A stretch of DNA of 64,000 nucleotides, from NCBI GenBank assembly GCA_005223125.1, contig NJBH01000004.1, positions 1 through 64,000 on the forward strand. The letters are read 5' to 3'. This stretch comes from Promethearchaeota archaeon Loki_b32. Its GTDB lineage: Archaea > Asgardarchaeota > Lokiarchaeia > Sigyniarchaeales > SOKP01. The position numbers and the translations under genes were made by a program. This document shows positions 34,318 to 43,357 of this stretch, in pieces (within the stretch, counting starts at the first letter, position 1; every line of letters starts with the position of its first letter). Under the pieces are notes generated by a model. That model saw nothing but the letters and a program-made list of their open reading frames with translations, had not been told where the DNA came from and made no database searches.

Positions 34318-34617
34318 TTGGGTAAATTTAGAAGAAATTTTAAAATAATTAAATTTGCGGCGGTTGTTATTAAAAGCCAAATTGAAAAAGAAAAGAAAAC
34401 AATTGAAATAATGATTCAAATGTATTGTAGAAAGTTACATAATCCTGAAAATCAAATTTGTCAGTCTTGTTTAGTACTTTATGAGTATGCTGAAAAAAGA
34501 TTAGAAAATTGCCAATTTGGTGAAAATAAACCTACGTGCAAAAATTGCCATATTCATTGTTATAAACCAGATATGCGAGAAGAAATTCGGAAAGTTATGC
34601 GTTATGCTGGTCCTTGA
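34318..34617 (+). CDS. YgbA-like (nitrous-oxide-stimulated promoter family) cysteine protein
   Basis: A 99-residue protein starting at TTG. The segment from Q-I-E-K-E-K-K-T-I-E-I-M-I through Y-C-R-K, C-Q-S-C, R-L-E-N-C-Q-F-G-E-N-K-P-T-C-K-N-C-H-I-H-C-Y-K-P and the ending V-M-R-Y-A-G-P matches the YgbA_NO family closely. The conserved cysteines suggest metal or cluster binding. In enterobacteria the gene responds to nitric oxide; in archaea the role is unknown. The first 20 residues are more basic than usual, so the real start could be slightly downstream. Confidence 0.8.
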   Translation: MGKFRRNFKIIKFAAVVIKSQIEKEKKTIEIMIQMYCRKLHNPENQICQSCLVLYEYAEKRLENCQFGENKPTCKNCHIHCYKPDMREEIRKVMRYAGP

Positions 34618-34737
34618 AGGATTTATTCTCATCCCATAAAGGGTTTTCATCATCTCTTTAAAAAATTTAAAAAAATTGAAGAGTTATAATATTCAGTTAT
34701 TGATGATTGTTTTAAATCAAGCTCTATTTTAATGCAT

Positions 34738-35661
34738 TTAATTTATAAGAATAGCTAAATTTCTTTTAATAACGGGAAGTATTTTATCTGCATTAGAAGG
34801 AGAGAACATTTTGAGCTTTTTAGATAAAGAATTTACCAATTTTTCATCTCTTTGTCCCTCTAATAATACTTTAGTTTCATTCTCTATAATGTCATCCAAT
34901 TTTTCTGTTAAATTGATTACTTCTTTATTACCTGGGCAAGGTTTTTGGCATCTCATACAGCCTATTAAAGCGTTATGTGCATCAGTAGGAATCCAGTCTG
35001 GAATTATACCTTGAATTTCATTATAAACAGAAATACATTTACTTGCATTAATAACAAAATTTTCATCAGAGATTAATGGGATCGCATTAGTAGGACAATT
35101 ATTAATACAGATTGTACAATTTTCACATTGATGCATCATTTTTATCTCAGTCCAATTATCTTCTTCAAATTGAAAATCTGTAAAAAAAGCAAATAAATTT
35201 ATCATACTACCCCATCCATCAACATAACAAATATTGTTCCTACCATATTTTCCAAGACCACTTCTAACAGCTAACAACTTTACATGAAGTTTGTTAGTAT
35301 ATTCAACTTGATATCCTGGTATCTTTATAATGTCATTTAATATTAAATTCTTGAAATCTTCTAATGTTGTTCCATCATCATAATAATTTGGTGGTATCAT
35401 AATTTCATGAATTTTACGATCTAAATGGAAGTTAACTAACCCTAACTTGCTAAATATTGCAAGTATTATTATCGATTTAGCATTAGGGAGACTTTCAGGG
35501 ATTTCAAACTTTTTAGTATCAATATAACTCCTATAGACTTCATTATTACTCAATTTTCCCTCTCTGCGTAATTTATCGATATCCTTTTGTAGTTCTTCTA
35601 AATGTTCCACAGAAATGGTACTATATTTATATTCAAAATCTATATTCTTGCCATTATACAT
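34738..35661 (-). CDS. QueG-like 4Fe-4S double-cluster reductase
   Basis: A 307-residue protein related to epoxyqueuosine reductase and similar corrinoid/4Fe-4S proteins. It has G-L-G-K-Y-G-R-N-N-I-C-Y (the QueG-type G-x-G-x-x-G-x-N segment), C-E-N-C-T-I-C-I-N-N-C-P (about residue 184) and G-C-M-R-C-Q-K-C-P-like C-M-R-C-Q-K-P-C-P (about residue 241), giving two [4Fe-4S] clusters. True QueG proteins are about 350-380 residues and bind cobalamin; this one is shorter, so the substrate may differ. Many related archaeal proteins serve as corrinoid activators. It is monocistronic. A decayed copy of its N-terminus lies at 31043-31192. Confidence 0.78.
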   Translation of the reverse strand: MYNGKNIDFEYKYSTISVEHLEELQKDIDKLRREGKLSNNEVYRSYIDTKKFEIPESLPNAKSIIILAIFSKLGLVNFHLDRKIHEIMIPPNYYDDGTTLEDFKNLILNDIIKIPGYQVEYTNKLHVKLLAVRSGLGKYGRNNICYVDGWGSMINLFAFFTDFQFEEDNWTEIKMMHQCENCTICINNCPTNAIPLISDENFVINASKCISVYNEIQGIIPDWIPTDAHNALIGCMRCQKPCPGNKEVINLTEKLDDIIENETKVLLEGQRDEKLVNSLSKKLKMFSPSNADKILPVIKRNLAILIN

Positions 35662-35914
35662 ATATTAATTCCTTTTAATTCTAAAAATCTAATTTGAAAA
35701 TTTAAAAATAGGTAGGACCACTTTTAATATTAAATTTTACTGAAGTTTCTTGTTTTGTTTGAATATTGTCCTTTAAATTCTTAGATTTGATATATTCTAA
35801 CAAATGCAAGTTTTTATATTAGGAACCCGAAATATGATTAAATTAAATTTAATTTTAATTTAAAAAAAAAATACACAGGTTTTGATGAAAAAATACCAAC
35901 TTAATTTGGAGTTT

Positions 35915-36769
35915 TTAAGTTGGAAATTTGATTTTATCCAATGCTATTTCAAAATCTTTCTCTTTCTTTATAAGGACCCCTAAAAATGGCACCCCTTGCT
36001 TTAATTCTTCCATAGTGATACCACTTTTCAATAATACTCCTATCCAATCAAGAAGTTCCGATGTTGATGGCATTTTCCTTAATTTTGTAATAGCTCTTAA
36101 AGCGTAAAAGTGCTGTAAACACTGATTTAATAAATGATCCTTCAAATTAGGATAATGCAATTTACAAATTTCTGCCATAAAATCTTTTGAGGGAAACTCT
36201 ATCCAGTGAAATACACATCTTCTTAGAAACGCGTCGGGAAGTTCCTTCTCATTATTTGAAGTAATAATTACGATCGGTCTAGTTTTTGCTTTCACGAACT
36301 CTTTTGTTTCTTTAACGTAAAACTCCATGACATCCAATTCTTGCAATAAATCGTTAGGAAACTCTATATCTGCTTTATCAATCTCATCTAGCAAGAGAAC
36401 AACTTGTTCATCAGAATCAAAAGCCTCTCCCAAAGGTCCTAGGGATATATAATCATGAATATTATTTACATCTCGATCTTCAGAGCCAAATCTACTATCA
36501 TTTAATCTTTGAACTGTGTCATACATATAGCAGCCATCAATGGCTTCAGCTGTACTTTTAATGTTCCATATTATCAATTTTTTATTTAAACTTTCTGCTA
36601 TAGCATGTGCCAGCATTGTTTTTCCAGTTCCGGGCTCTCCTTTGACTAGTAAGGGTCGAGCAAGAGCTATTGCTACATTTACAATATTTCTAAGCTGTGG
36701 ATCGGCAAGATATTTAATTTTTTCAGTTTTTACATCTCCTTGGAATTTATTAAAACCCATATTACTCAT
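35915..36769 (-). CDS. MoxR-type AAA+ ATPase
   Basis: A 284-residue AAA+ protein: Walker A G-E-P-G-T-G-K-T (about residue 41), Walker B L-L-L-D-E-I-D-K-A-D (about residue 124), sensor 1 I-I-T-S-N-N-E-K-E-L-P and the arginine-finger region L-R-R-C-V-F-H-W. MoxR ATPases act as chaperones that assemble metal centres or complexes, normally with a von Willebrand A-domain partner. No such partner is beside it; the divergent gene at 36949 is a hypothetical protein. Length is typical of the minimal MoxR form. Confidence 0.88.
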   Translation of the reverse strand: MSNMGFNKFQGDVKTEKIKYLADPQLRNIVNVAIALARPLLVKGEPGTGKTMLAHAIAESLNKKLIIWNIKSTAEAIDGCYMYDTVQRLNDSRFGSEDRDVNNIHDYISLGPLGEAFDSDEQVVLLLDEIDKADIEFPNDLLQELDVMEFYVKETKEFVKAKTRPIVIITSNNEKELPDAFLRRCVFHWIEFPSKDFMAEICKLHYPNLKDHLLNQCLQHFYALRAITKLRKMPSTSELLDWIGVLLKSGITMEELKQGVPFLGVLIKKEKDFEIALDKIKFPT

Positions 36770-36948
36770 AATTAAATGAAATTAATTCAAAATTAAATAA
36801 TTTTTCAATAATGCTTATTCGATTCAATCTAAAAATTCTAAAAACGATTAATTTTAACTAAAAGTGTTATAATGAATTGATATTGATGAGTCTTTTTTCG
36901 ATTTACTAAAATTTAAAAGTTCTCACTTGATTATGGTTTTGAGAAGAC

Positions 36949-37584
36949 ATGACTAGTACAGAAGATGCAACTTTAATAAACATGATCTGTCCGTACTGTA
37001 AAGAGAGTTTCAGAAAGCAAGTAGACTATCAAAAGAAGCAAGGTCTTTTTACAATATTAATAAAAAACCATTCTGATAACTCAGATTGTCCTCCTTTTAT
37101 TGCTTTTATAGATAATAATGGAAAACACAGAGGCTCTCAGAAGATAGATGACGTTGAAACTGAAGAAGAAATCTCTATTAATGACCAACTTCTTGAAGCT
37201 GCTCGAAACCGGATAAATGAATTAAAGGATGATATCCGATTTTATCATTTGAAGGTACCTCGGAGAGGAGGAAGAGGATTTGAGCATAAAGTTGCTAGTG
37301 TTTCGGATAGATCCTTTATGAGCTCTAAATTTTATCAATCTTTAATTGATTTTTTAACGGTTTATGAAGAAGATAATACATTTGGGGCAATTTCGATTGA
37401 AAGCGATACAATTTTTGAAGGAGGACTATTAGTTTATGGTAAATATCTTGGAATGATATATACTATGTTCTGGAAAGAACAAAAATCTCTATTTAGTAAA
37501 TCTTTAGATGACTTGAAAGCAGAAGCTAACCTTACAGTAGAAAAGCTTATAGAATTATATGATATTATGGATTTGTTCTTTTAA
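36949..37584 (+). CDS. Hypothetical protein with N-terminal zinc-binding-like motif
   Basis: A 211-residue soluble protein. Near the N-terminus C-P-Y-C (residues 14-17) and a later H and C (N-H-S-D-N-S-D-C-P-P, about 42-51) could bind a zinc ion. The rest is mixed alpha/beta, with a distinctive segment F-G-A-I-S-I-E-S-D-T-I-F-E-G-G-L-L-V-Y-G near residue 145. No family recognised. It is divergent from the MoxR ATPase, sharing a 179-bp control region. Confidence 0.7.
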   Translation: MTSTEDATLINMICPYCKESFRKQVDYQKKQGLFTILIKNHSDNSDCPPFIAFIDNNGKHRGSQKIDDVETEEEISINDQLLEAARNRINELKDDIRFYHLKVPRRGGRGFEHKVASVSDRSFMSSKFYQSLIDFLTVYEEDNTFGAISIESDTIFEGGLLVYGKYLGMIYTMFWKEQKSLFSKSLDDLKAEANLTVEKLIELYDIMDLFF

Positions 37585-37672
37585 CAAGTCGCTTTATAAG
37601 AAACAACTTCGCATCATTTCTTGGATAATTTCATTATATTACAATCTAGACCTTGAAAATATCTCATTTACT

Positions 37673-37685
37673 AAAAAAAAAAAAA
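37673..37685 (-). terminator. Oligo-A/T tract between convergent genes
   Basis: A run of 13 A on the plus strand (T on the minus strand), followed by a second run of 11 at 37752-37762 only 5 nt from the thiolase stop codon. Both suit termination of the minus-strand thiolase transcript. Confidence 0.45.
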
Positions 37686-37767
37686 TTTAAATAATCCTAT
37701 TTTATTGTATCATTTGTAATTTTTCTATTAAGTAAAATTAAATACTAAATGAAAAAAAAAAATTATT

Positions 37768-38943
37768 TTAATCTGCTTGACCTAAAATACTAACGCTGCA
37801 AACGCAAAATGCTCCACCAAGATTATGAGCTAATCCTATTTTAGCATCAGGTACTTGTCTTCCTTCAGCTCTTCCTTGAAGTTGTTTTGTTACTTCTTGC
37901 AACATTCTACATCCGGTAGCACCGATTGGATGTCCAAAGGCTTTTAGGCCTCCAGAGGGATTAACCGCAATTTCACCATCCCAATTAAATGTACCATTCT
38001 TTAATTCTTCAGCTGCCATTCCACTATCGCAAAACTTTAAATCTTGACAGTTTAAGAGTTCAGTAATTGTAAAACAATCGTGAACTTCGGCACAATCGAT
38101 CTGTTTTCTAGGATCTATAATCCCTGCTTCCTTATAGGCCATTTCTCCTGCTTTTAGTGTTGCTGGAAAGCTTGTGAATGTATGGGATGGTTGATACCAA
38201 GGAGTATTTGTTTGACAAGATATAGCATTCGCTTTTACAACTATGTAATCGTCTGAATGTGCATAACTTGGAGCATCTTCTACTCTTGTTAAAATCAGTG
38301 CTGCAGCACCATCACTCATAGCACAGCAATCACTACGCCCCAAAGGGTCCGCAATCATAATATCCCTCATTACTTTCTCAATTGTAGTTGGTCTTCGAAA
38401 ATGTGCTTTCGGATGATGAGATCCGTTATCGTGGTTTTTAACAGCAACTCGAGCTAAATCTTCCTTACTCCAACCCCATTCATGAAAAGATCTTGTTGCT
38501 GCCATGCTAAACATTGCAGGGGCAGAAGGTATAGGTAATGTTGGATGACCAAATAAATCAAAACCGGGTAATCCACTAGATGACTCATCCATTAATTTTT
38601 CCACACCACAAGCGAGAACAACATCATAGGCACCACTAGCTAGAGCGAAACAGGCATTTCTGAAAGCATCCATCCCCGAAGCACAATAATTTTCTGTTCT
38701 AGTAATTGGTTTGCCATCTAATCTTAAAGTATCTTCTACTGTAGCTCCTGAAAGTCCTGTAAAGAAATAAAATATTCCAACCCAAACTGCGTCTATCTCA
38801 TCCTTAGTTATCCCCGCGTCTTTATTAGCGCCTTGAACCGCTTCGAAGAGTAAATCATATTGATTTTTGTCCCATAGTTCACCAAATTTTGTTGCATCGC
38901 AACCTATTATAGCAATTTTATCTGCAATTCCTTTTCTAACCAT
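37768..38943 (-). CDS. Thiolase family protein (archaeal acetyl-CoA acetyltransferase type)
   Basis: A 391-residue thiolase. The acyl-accepting Cys is in N-Y-C-A-S-G-M-D-A (about residue 86), the catalytic His in N-P-S-G-G-L-K-A-F-G-H-P-I-G-A-T-G (about residue 340) and a C-terminal H-N-L-G-G-A-F-C. It condenses or cleaves acyl-CoAs, most often making acetoacetyl-CoA for isoprenoid lipids in archaea. It lies 15 bp after the HMGS-like/DUF35 fusion gene, and archaeal thiolase, HMG-CoA synthase and DUF35 are known to form one complex. Length and motifs are normal. Confidence 0.9.
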   Translation of the reverse strand: MVRKGIADKIAIIGCDATKFGELWDKNQYDLLFEAVQGANKDAGITKDEIDAVWVGIFYFFTGLSGATVEDTLRLDGKPITRTENYCASGMDAFRNACFALASGAYDVVLACGVEKLMDESSSGLPGFDLFGHPTLPIPSAPAMFSMAATRSFHEWGWSKEDLARVAVKNHDNGSHHPKAHFRRPTTIEKVMRDIMIADPLGRSDCCAMSDGAAALILTRVEDAPSYAHSDDYIVVKANAISCQTNTPWYQPSHTFTSFPATLKAGEMAYKEAGIIDPRKQIDCAEVHDCFTITELLNCQDLKFCDSGMAAEELKNGTFNWDGEIAVNPSGGLKAFGHPIGATGCRMLQEVTKQLQGRAEGRQVPDAKIGLAHNLGGAFCVCSVSILGQAD

Positions 38944-38958
38944 TTTTTTTCACCTCGT

Positions 38959-40395
38959 TTAAGGCCTCCCTCTTACAGGTCGGCATTTCCAATAATAATT
39001 ACGAAATCCTCCACCTTCATGCATTAACCTAAAGGTTAATTCAACAGGCATATCAATTTTGACATTTTCCTCTGGTTTGTCAATTTCAGTCATATCTAAC
39101 ATTATACGACCCCCACCCTCTAGATCTATTACACATCTCGGAACAGGAGTATTTAAGTAAGCTCCTCCATATAAATGATCTAAAGTGTAAGTAAAAACAG
39201 TACCTTTTAAAGCAAGTTTTACAAATTCAAATTGATTGTCTGTTCTGCAATTGTAGCAACTTTTATACATCATTGGATATTGAATAGTTCCGCAATTTTT
39301 ACATTTAATCCCATACATCTGATATAAAGATTTAGTATCACGCCAGATTGTAACAGCCGAACTCCTTCTCGAATATCTAGTTCTTTCAATAAGTTTCTTG
39401 TTTTCAATCAATGTATTATAATTTTTTATTGGTTCCATAGATTTCTGATGTTTTAATAAACCCATTCGACCTCTTGAAGCGTTTTTTAAAAGGTTTTTAT
39501 CTCTTACTTGTAATAAAATCGCATCTGCACCATCGCCGTACCCTGCGAAAATTATTTTTGCTTCAGGTTTAGGTCTTCTCAGAGCAGCTATTAAAAGCAG
39601 GAATGCCATTGGAGTTCCAGTACATCCTAGTTGGAGGAATAACCCATTTTGAGCAATTCCTGGAGGAAATTTCACCATTTTCGCGACTACGCCAAGTACC
39701 CTAGGATCATGATAATGATAAGCAGCAGTAGCAATTTCTTCAGGTTTTAAATTATTTTTTTCTAAAAGCACAGTCATAGCTTTTGTTAAGCTTTGAAAAT
39801 AAAATTTATTATCCATTTTATCCTGAAATGTCTTAATGAATTTATCTCCAGTTTTTTTCCAAGGACCAGTAACATTTGCCGAAACTGAATAATAATCTTC
39901 AATTGAAATTGGTAGTAAATCTTCTTCGGCAATAAGTAAGGCAGCAGCACCGTCAGATAAACTATATTCCCAAAATGTTCCTGGTTCAGGTTCTCTAGTA
40001 TCAGCAGCAATAATTAGAATACTTTTTACATCATTATTTGCTTTTATGGTTTCTACTGCTCTGCATACAGCAGTTGTTCCTGCCCTTAACGTGTCTGTGA
40101 AGTCTGTAGTTACAATATCATCCCTTAAGTCCAAGACATTAGCAATAAACGATGCTGAATTTTTCTCAGTATAAACCTGAGTGGTTGTAGCATAGAAAAG
40201 ACCATCAATAGTTTTAGGGTCAATTCCATATAAACAATCCAAACCGGCCTCAACTCCCATTGTAATGCTGTCTTCGTCAGCACTAGCTAATGCCTTAGTA
40301 CCAGGCATAGACGGAAAATCCCAAGCCTTAGCAACTAAATCCCTAGGTAATAAATACTTGGGTAAATAAGCTCCATATGATTTAATTCCAATCAA
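38959..40395 (-). CDS. HMG-CoA synthase-like protein fused to a DUF35 OB/zinc-ribbon domain, catalytic Cys apparently missing
   Basis: A 478-residue protein. The first 330 residues have the archaeal HMG-CoA synthase/KAS III fold (M-I-G-I-K-S-Y-G-A-Y-L-P, F-Y-A-T-T-T, D-G-A-A-A-L-L-I). The usual N-A-C-x-x-G-T nucleophile segment reads D-T-L-R-A-G-T, so the catalytic cysteine is replaced by leucine. The last 110 residues are DUF35: zinc ribbon C-K-N-C-G-T-I-Q-Y-P then C-Y-N-C, followed by an OB-fold. DUF35 normally is a separate subunit bridging thiolase and HMGS. The gene precedes thiolase by 15 bp. Either the activity differs from HMGS or another residue serves; it may instead be a structural partner. 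Confidence 0.85.
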   Translation of the reverse strand: MIGIKSYGAYLPKYLLPRDLVAKAWDFPSMPGTKALASADEDSITMGVEAGLDCLYGIDPKTIDGLFYATTTQVYTEKNSASFIANVLDLRDDIVTTDFTDTLRAGTTAVCRAVETIKANNDVKSILIIAADTREPEPGTFWEYSLSDGAAALLIAEEDLLPISIEDYYSVSANVTGPWKKTGDKFIKTFQDKMDNKFYFQSLTKAMTVLLEKNNLKPEEIATAAYHYHDPRVLGVVAKMVKFPPGIAQNGLFLQLGCTGTPMAFLLLIAALRRPKPEAKIIFAGYGDGADAILLQVRDKNLLKNASRGRMGLLKHQKSMEPIKNYNTLIENKKLIERTRYSRRSSAVTIWRDTKSLYQMYGIKCKNCGTIQYPMMYKSCYNCRTDNQFEFVKLALKGTVFTYTLDHLYGGAYLNTPVPRCVIDLEGGGRIMLDMTEIDKPEENVKIDMPVELTFRLMHEGGGFRNYYWKCRPVRGRP

Positions 40396-40737
40396 TTTAT
40401 TTTTCTCCCTTTTTGTTTTAAAAATTTAATTATATTCAATTGTAGTATATATTTAGAGTTTTTTATTATTTTTGAGAAAAATATTGAAAAATTTTGCGAT
40501 ATGTGGAATATTAGGTTTTTAGCCCGTAGTACCAGTAGAAATATTACCCATTGACCATGAAATTTCATGACCAAGTTTTTTAGGTTCGATTTAATCATTA
40601 ATTGTCTATTATCAGAATTATTTTTTATAAATTATAGTGTAAATATTTTTATTTATTCTATCTTAAATCTGTTTTACCAAAAATAATTTTATCTTAATTA
40701 TTTTTTATTTCTCTAGAGAATTATTGGTGTAAATAAA
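40396..40737. other. Intergenic control region
   Basis: 342 bp between divergent genes. A minus-strand frame at 40392-40598 has no recognisable content, and in another minus-strand frame a short tail (G-H-E-I-S-W-S-M-G-N-I-S-T-G-T-T-G, ending near 40520) may be a remnant of a gene end. ATGAAATTTCAT (40557-40568) is a small palindrome. Confidence 0.4.
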
Positions 40738-41196
40738 GTGTCTGCTGAAAAAATTGAACCTTCAGGTGTAACATATGGAGATTTTTGGCCAAGATTGATA
40801 GCTATTATTATTGATGTGATAATCATTGGTATGGTTAGCTGGCTGATTTCATTTTTAATTTTCCTACCGTACTACATATATCATCCTTTTAGAATTGAAG
40901 AAGGGTGGTATACCTTTCCTTTCGACTGGTTAATTGGTTTTTTATACTTCTGGCTCTTAGAGACTTTAAATAAAGGTCAAACTATAGGAAAATTAGCATT
41001 AAGCCTAAGAACGGTGGATGAAAAAACTTTTGGACCAACAACAACAGGAAAATATGCTCTTAATAATCTTTTGAAAGGTGGTGCTTTTCTAATAATAGAT
41101 TTCATTATTGGAATTATTAAGAATTCAGGTGAACCTGAAAAAAGATTAAGGATTATGCAAAATGTATCTGAGACTGTGGTAATATCGACAAAGTAA
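40738..41196 (+). CDS. RDD family membrane protein
   Basis: A 152-residue protein starting at GTG. It has the RDD pattern: an N-terminal helix with R-L-I-A-I-I-I-D-V (Arg and Asp in the first helix), a second helix ending before a loop, and G-Q-T-I-G-K-L-A-L-S-L-R-T-V in the cytoplasmic segment before the third helix. RDD proteins are small polytopic membrane proteins, some linked to Na+/H+ transport, mostly of unknown function. It is monocistronic, followed by an oligo-T terminator. Confidence 0.85.
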   Translation: MSAEKIEPSGVTYGDFWPRLIAIIIDVIIIGMVSWLISFLIFLPYYIYHPFRIEEGWYTFPFDWLIGFLYFWLLETLNKGQTIGKLALSLRTVDEKTFGPTTTGKYALNNLLKGGAFLIIDFIIGIIKNSGEPEKRLRIMQNVSETVVISTK

Positions 41197-41239
41197 TAAC
41201 TATCAGAAATTTAAAATAGTACTAATAGTTCAAATTTCC

Positions 41240-41249
41240 TTTTTTTTTT
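41240..41249 (+). terminator. T-run terminator after the RDD gene
   Basis: Ten T residues 44 nt downstream of the RDD stop codon, preceded by CAAATTTCC. Consistent with archaeal oligo-T termination. Confidence 0.5.
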
Positions 41250-41375
41250 CACAAAAATAATAAAAAACTTAAAAATCCATACATAAAATTTTAACTTCTT
41301 TATTTCTTGAGAATTATTACTAATAATCTTGTAGAGCCACGCCAGATTCATTATCTCCTTCATAAAGGTTTTAAA

Positions 41376-41424
41376 TTGATGCTTTTAGCATCAATAATAT
41401 AGTTTAATATGCTTATAGCATCAA
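41376..41424. repeat. Two neighbouring palindromes with AGCATCAA arms
   Basis: TTGATGCT-TTT-AGCATCAA (41376-41394) is a perfect 8-bp-arm palindrome. A second, shorter copy ATGCT-TAT-AGCAT, with the same AGCATCAA right arm, lies at 41406-41424, 30 bp further on (about three helical turns). Such paired sites suit cooperative dimer binding. No gene lies within 41250-41980, and the next gene is the lyase at 41981. Confidence 0.45.
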
Positions 41425-41525
41425 TAAATAATATCATGAATAAGAATATCTAAAAGTAAAAAATCAGTTAAAATTTAGCTTTAAAATCATGGTTTTTTTT
41501 AAATTCCTATAACCAATTTCATATT

Positions 41526-41593
41526 TACAAGTTTTACAAGATTATATTACAAGATTTACAAGATTTAAATAGTAATCTTGTATAAACTACAAG
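41526..41593. repeat. Cluster of TACAAG half-sites
   Basis: TACAAG occurs at 41526, 41535, 41548, 41557 and 41588, and its complement CTTGTA at 41577. The first four form two pairs, each 9 bp apart, repeated at 22 bp; the last two form an inverted pair CTTGTATAAACTACAAG (41577-41593). This looks like a multi-site operator. A 12-codon frame starting at ATG 41603 (MDALLKNLKECL) follows directly and could be a truncated gene or leader. Otherwise 41197-41980 (784 bp) holds no gene I can support. Confidence 0.45.
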
Positions 41594-41980
41594 TTTTAAT
41601 CATGGATGCATTATTAAAAAACCTAAAAGAATGTTTATAACCCGTGAAGTATTATCCTAATCAATTTTAGAGAAAAATTTTACCTATGAAAAATTAAGTA
41701 AGATTCCTCTGAATATATACCTTAATTGATTTTATTATAATTTTAAATTTTTTAGAATTAATATATTTCATTAAATTAAAGTAAGAAATTTAATAGCCTA
41801 AATTTTTAACATAAATTCTATTTGATTTCCAGTTATAATCTTCTGAGTTTTGCCTCAATTAGAAAATCTGGTTGTTTACGTCTTTTTAGGGGAAACAAAT
41901 GGGCAACTCATTACAGAAATATTTTTCTGTTGTGATATAATTATCTAATTAAATCAAATATTTTTTAAGGGAGAATAATT

Positions 41981-43357
41981 ATGAATGGACCCGTTGAACC
42001 TTTTAAGATTAAGATGGTTGAACATGTTAAAATACCTTCTGAGAAAAGAAGAAAAGAAGCAATTAGGAATGCTGGATTTAATACATTTTTACTTTATTCT
42101 GATGATGTATTTATTGATTTATTAACAGATTCTGGAACTACTGCTATGTCTGATAACCAATGGGCAGGCATGATGCTCGGAGATGAGGCATACGCAGGCA
42201 GTAAATCCTTTTATAACTTTGAAAAAGCAATACAAGATGTATTGGGGTATAAATATGTTGTACCTACTCATCAAGGACGTGGTGCTGAACATTTGATGTA
42301 TGGTCATCTTACAAATCCAGGGCAAATTGTTCCAAGAAATATGTATTTCACAACCTCCAAAGCTCATGTAGAATTAGCAGGAGGAACCATGCTTGATGTT
42401 ATTATTGATGACGCTCATGATCCTGAGAATGAAAATCCTTTTAAGGGGAATTTAGATTTTAAAAAGCTTCAAAATCTAATTGATAAGTATGGACCAGAAA
42501 AAATTGCTTTTGTAAATGTAGAATTAAATGTTAATATGAGTGGTGGCCAACCAGTTTCAATGAAAAATTTACGAGAACTAAAGGAATTCTGTGATAAATA
42601 TAAATTAAAGATTATATTCGACGCCACACGCTCAAGTGAGAATGCTTACTTCATTAGAGAGCGAGAAAAAGGTTATGAAAATACACCAATAATTGACATT
42701 CTTAGAGAGATGATGAGCTATTCAGATGGGTGTATATATAGCGCGAAGAAGGATTGTTTAGTTAATATGGGTGGATTTCTAGCGACTCATAATAAAGATA
42801 TATTCGAATACACTAGGGGGATGGTTGTTTTATTCGAAGGTCTACATACATATGGGGGTATGGCAGGCCGAGATATGGAAGCTGTCGCTCGAGGCTTACG
42901 AGAAGGTGCTGAATATGAGTATTTGAAGTATCGTATAAATCAAGTTCGATATTTAGGCGAGCTATTGATGAAAGCGGGTGTTTCTATAGTAAAACCAATT
43001 GGTAGTCATGGTGTTTTTATTGATGCCTTGAAATTCTTACCTCACCTCCCACGGGATCAATGGCCAGCACAAACTCTTTCAGCTGCCATTTATGAAGATT
43101 CTGCCGTTAGGACAATGGAAAGAGGGGCAGTTTCTAAAGGCAGAGATAAGGAAACAGGTGAAAATATCTTTCCAAAATTAGAGCTTGTTAGACTTACAAT
43201 TCCTCGAAGAGTGTACACTAATACTCATATGGAGTACACAGCGGAATCAATTATAAGACTTTATAAGAAGAGGGATTCAATAACAGGTTTAAAAATGGTT
43301 TTTGAACCTAAACATTTGCGGTTTTTCCAGGCGAGATTCGAACAACTTAGTCTTTAA
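41981..43357 (+). CDS. tpl: Tyrosine phenol-lyase / tryptophanase family beta-eliminating lyase
   Basis: A 458-residue PLP enzyme highly similar throughout to tyrosine phenol-lyase: L-L-T-D-S-G-T-T-A-M-S-D, P-T-H-Q-G-R-G-A-E-H, Y-F-T-T-S, F-D-A-T-R-S-S-E-N-A-Y-F-I, and the PLP lysine in Y-S-A-K-K-D-C-L-V-N. In A-V-R-T-M-E-R-G the second Arg sits where tyrosine phenol-lyases have their phenol-binding Arg and tryptophanases have Ile/Val, so tyrosine is the likelier substrate, yielding phenol, pyruvate and ammonia. GGAG lies 7 nt before ATG. Long upstream repeats may control it. Two degraded copies of its 3' end lie at 45234 and 45520. Confidence 0.88.
   Translation: MNGPVEPFKIKMVEHVKIPSEKRRKEAIRNAGFNTFLLYSDDVFIDLLTDSGTTAMSDNQWAGMMLGDEAYAGSKSFYNFEKAIQDVLGYKYVVPTHQGRGAEHLMYGHLTNPGQIVPRNMYFTTSKAHVELAGGTMLDVIIDDAHDPENENPFKGNLDFKKLQNLIDKYGPEKIAFVNVELNVNMSGGQPVSMKNLRELKEFCDKYKLKIIFDATRSSENAYFIREREKGYENTPIIDILREMMSYSDGCIYSAKKDCLVNMGGFLATHNKDIFEYTRGMVVLFEGLHTYGGMAGRDMEAVARGLREGAEYEYLKYRINQVRYLGELLMKAGVSIVKPIGSHGVFIDALKFLPHLPRDQWPAQTLSAAIYEDSAVRTMERGAVSKGRDKETGENIFPKLELVRLTIPRRVYTNTHMEYTAESIIRLYKKRDSITGLKMVFEPKHLRFFQARFEQLSL

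Noticed and set aside
40392..40598. Minus-strand 68-codon frame upstream of the HMGS-like gene
   Set aside because: No recognisable content; it lies in the promoter region and lacks a convincing ribosome-binding site.
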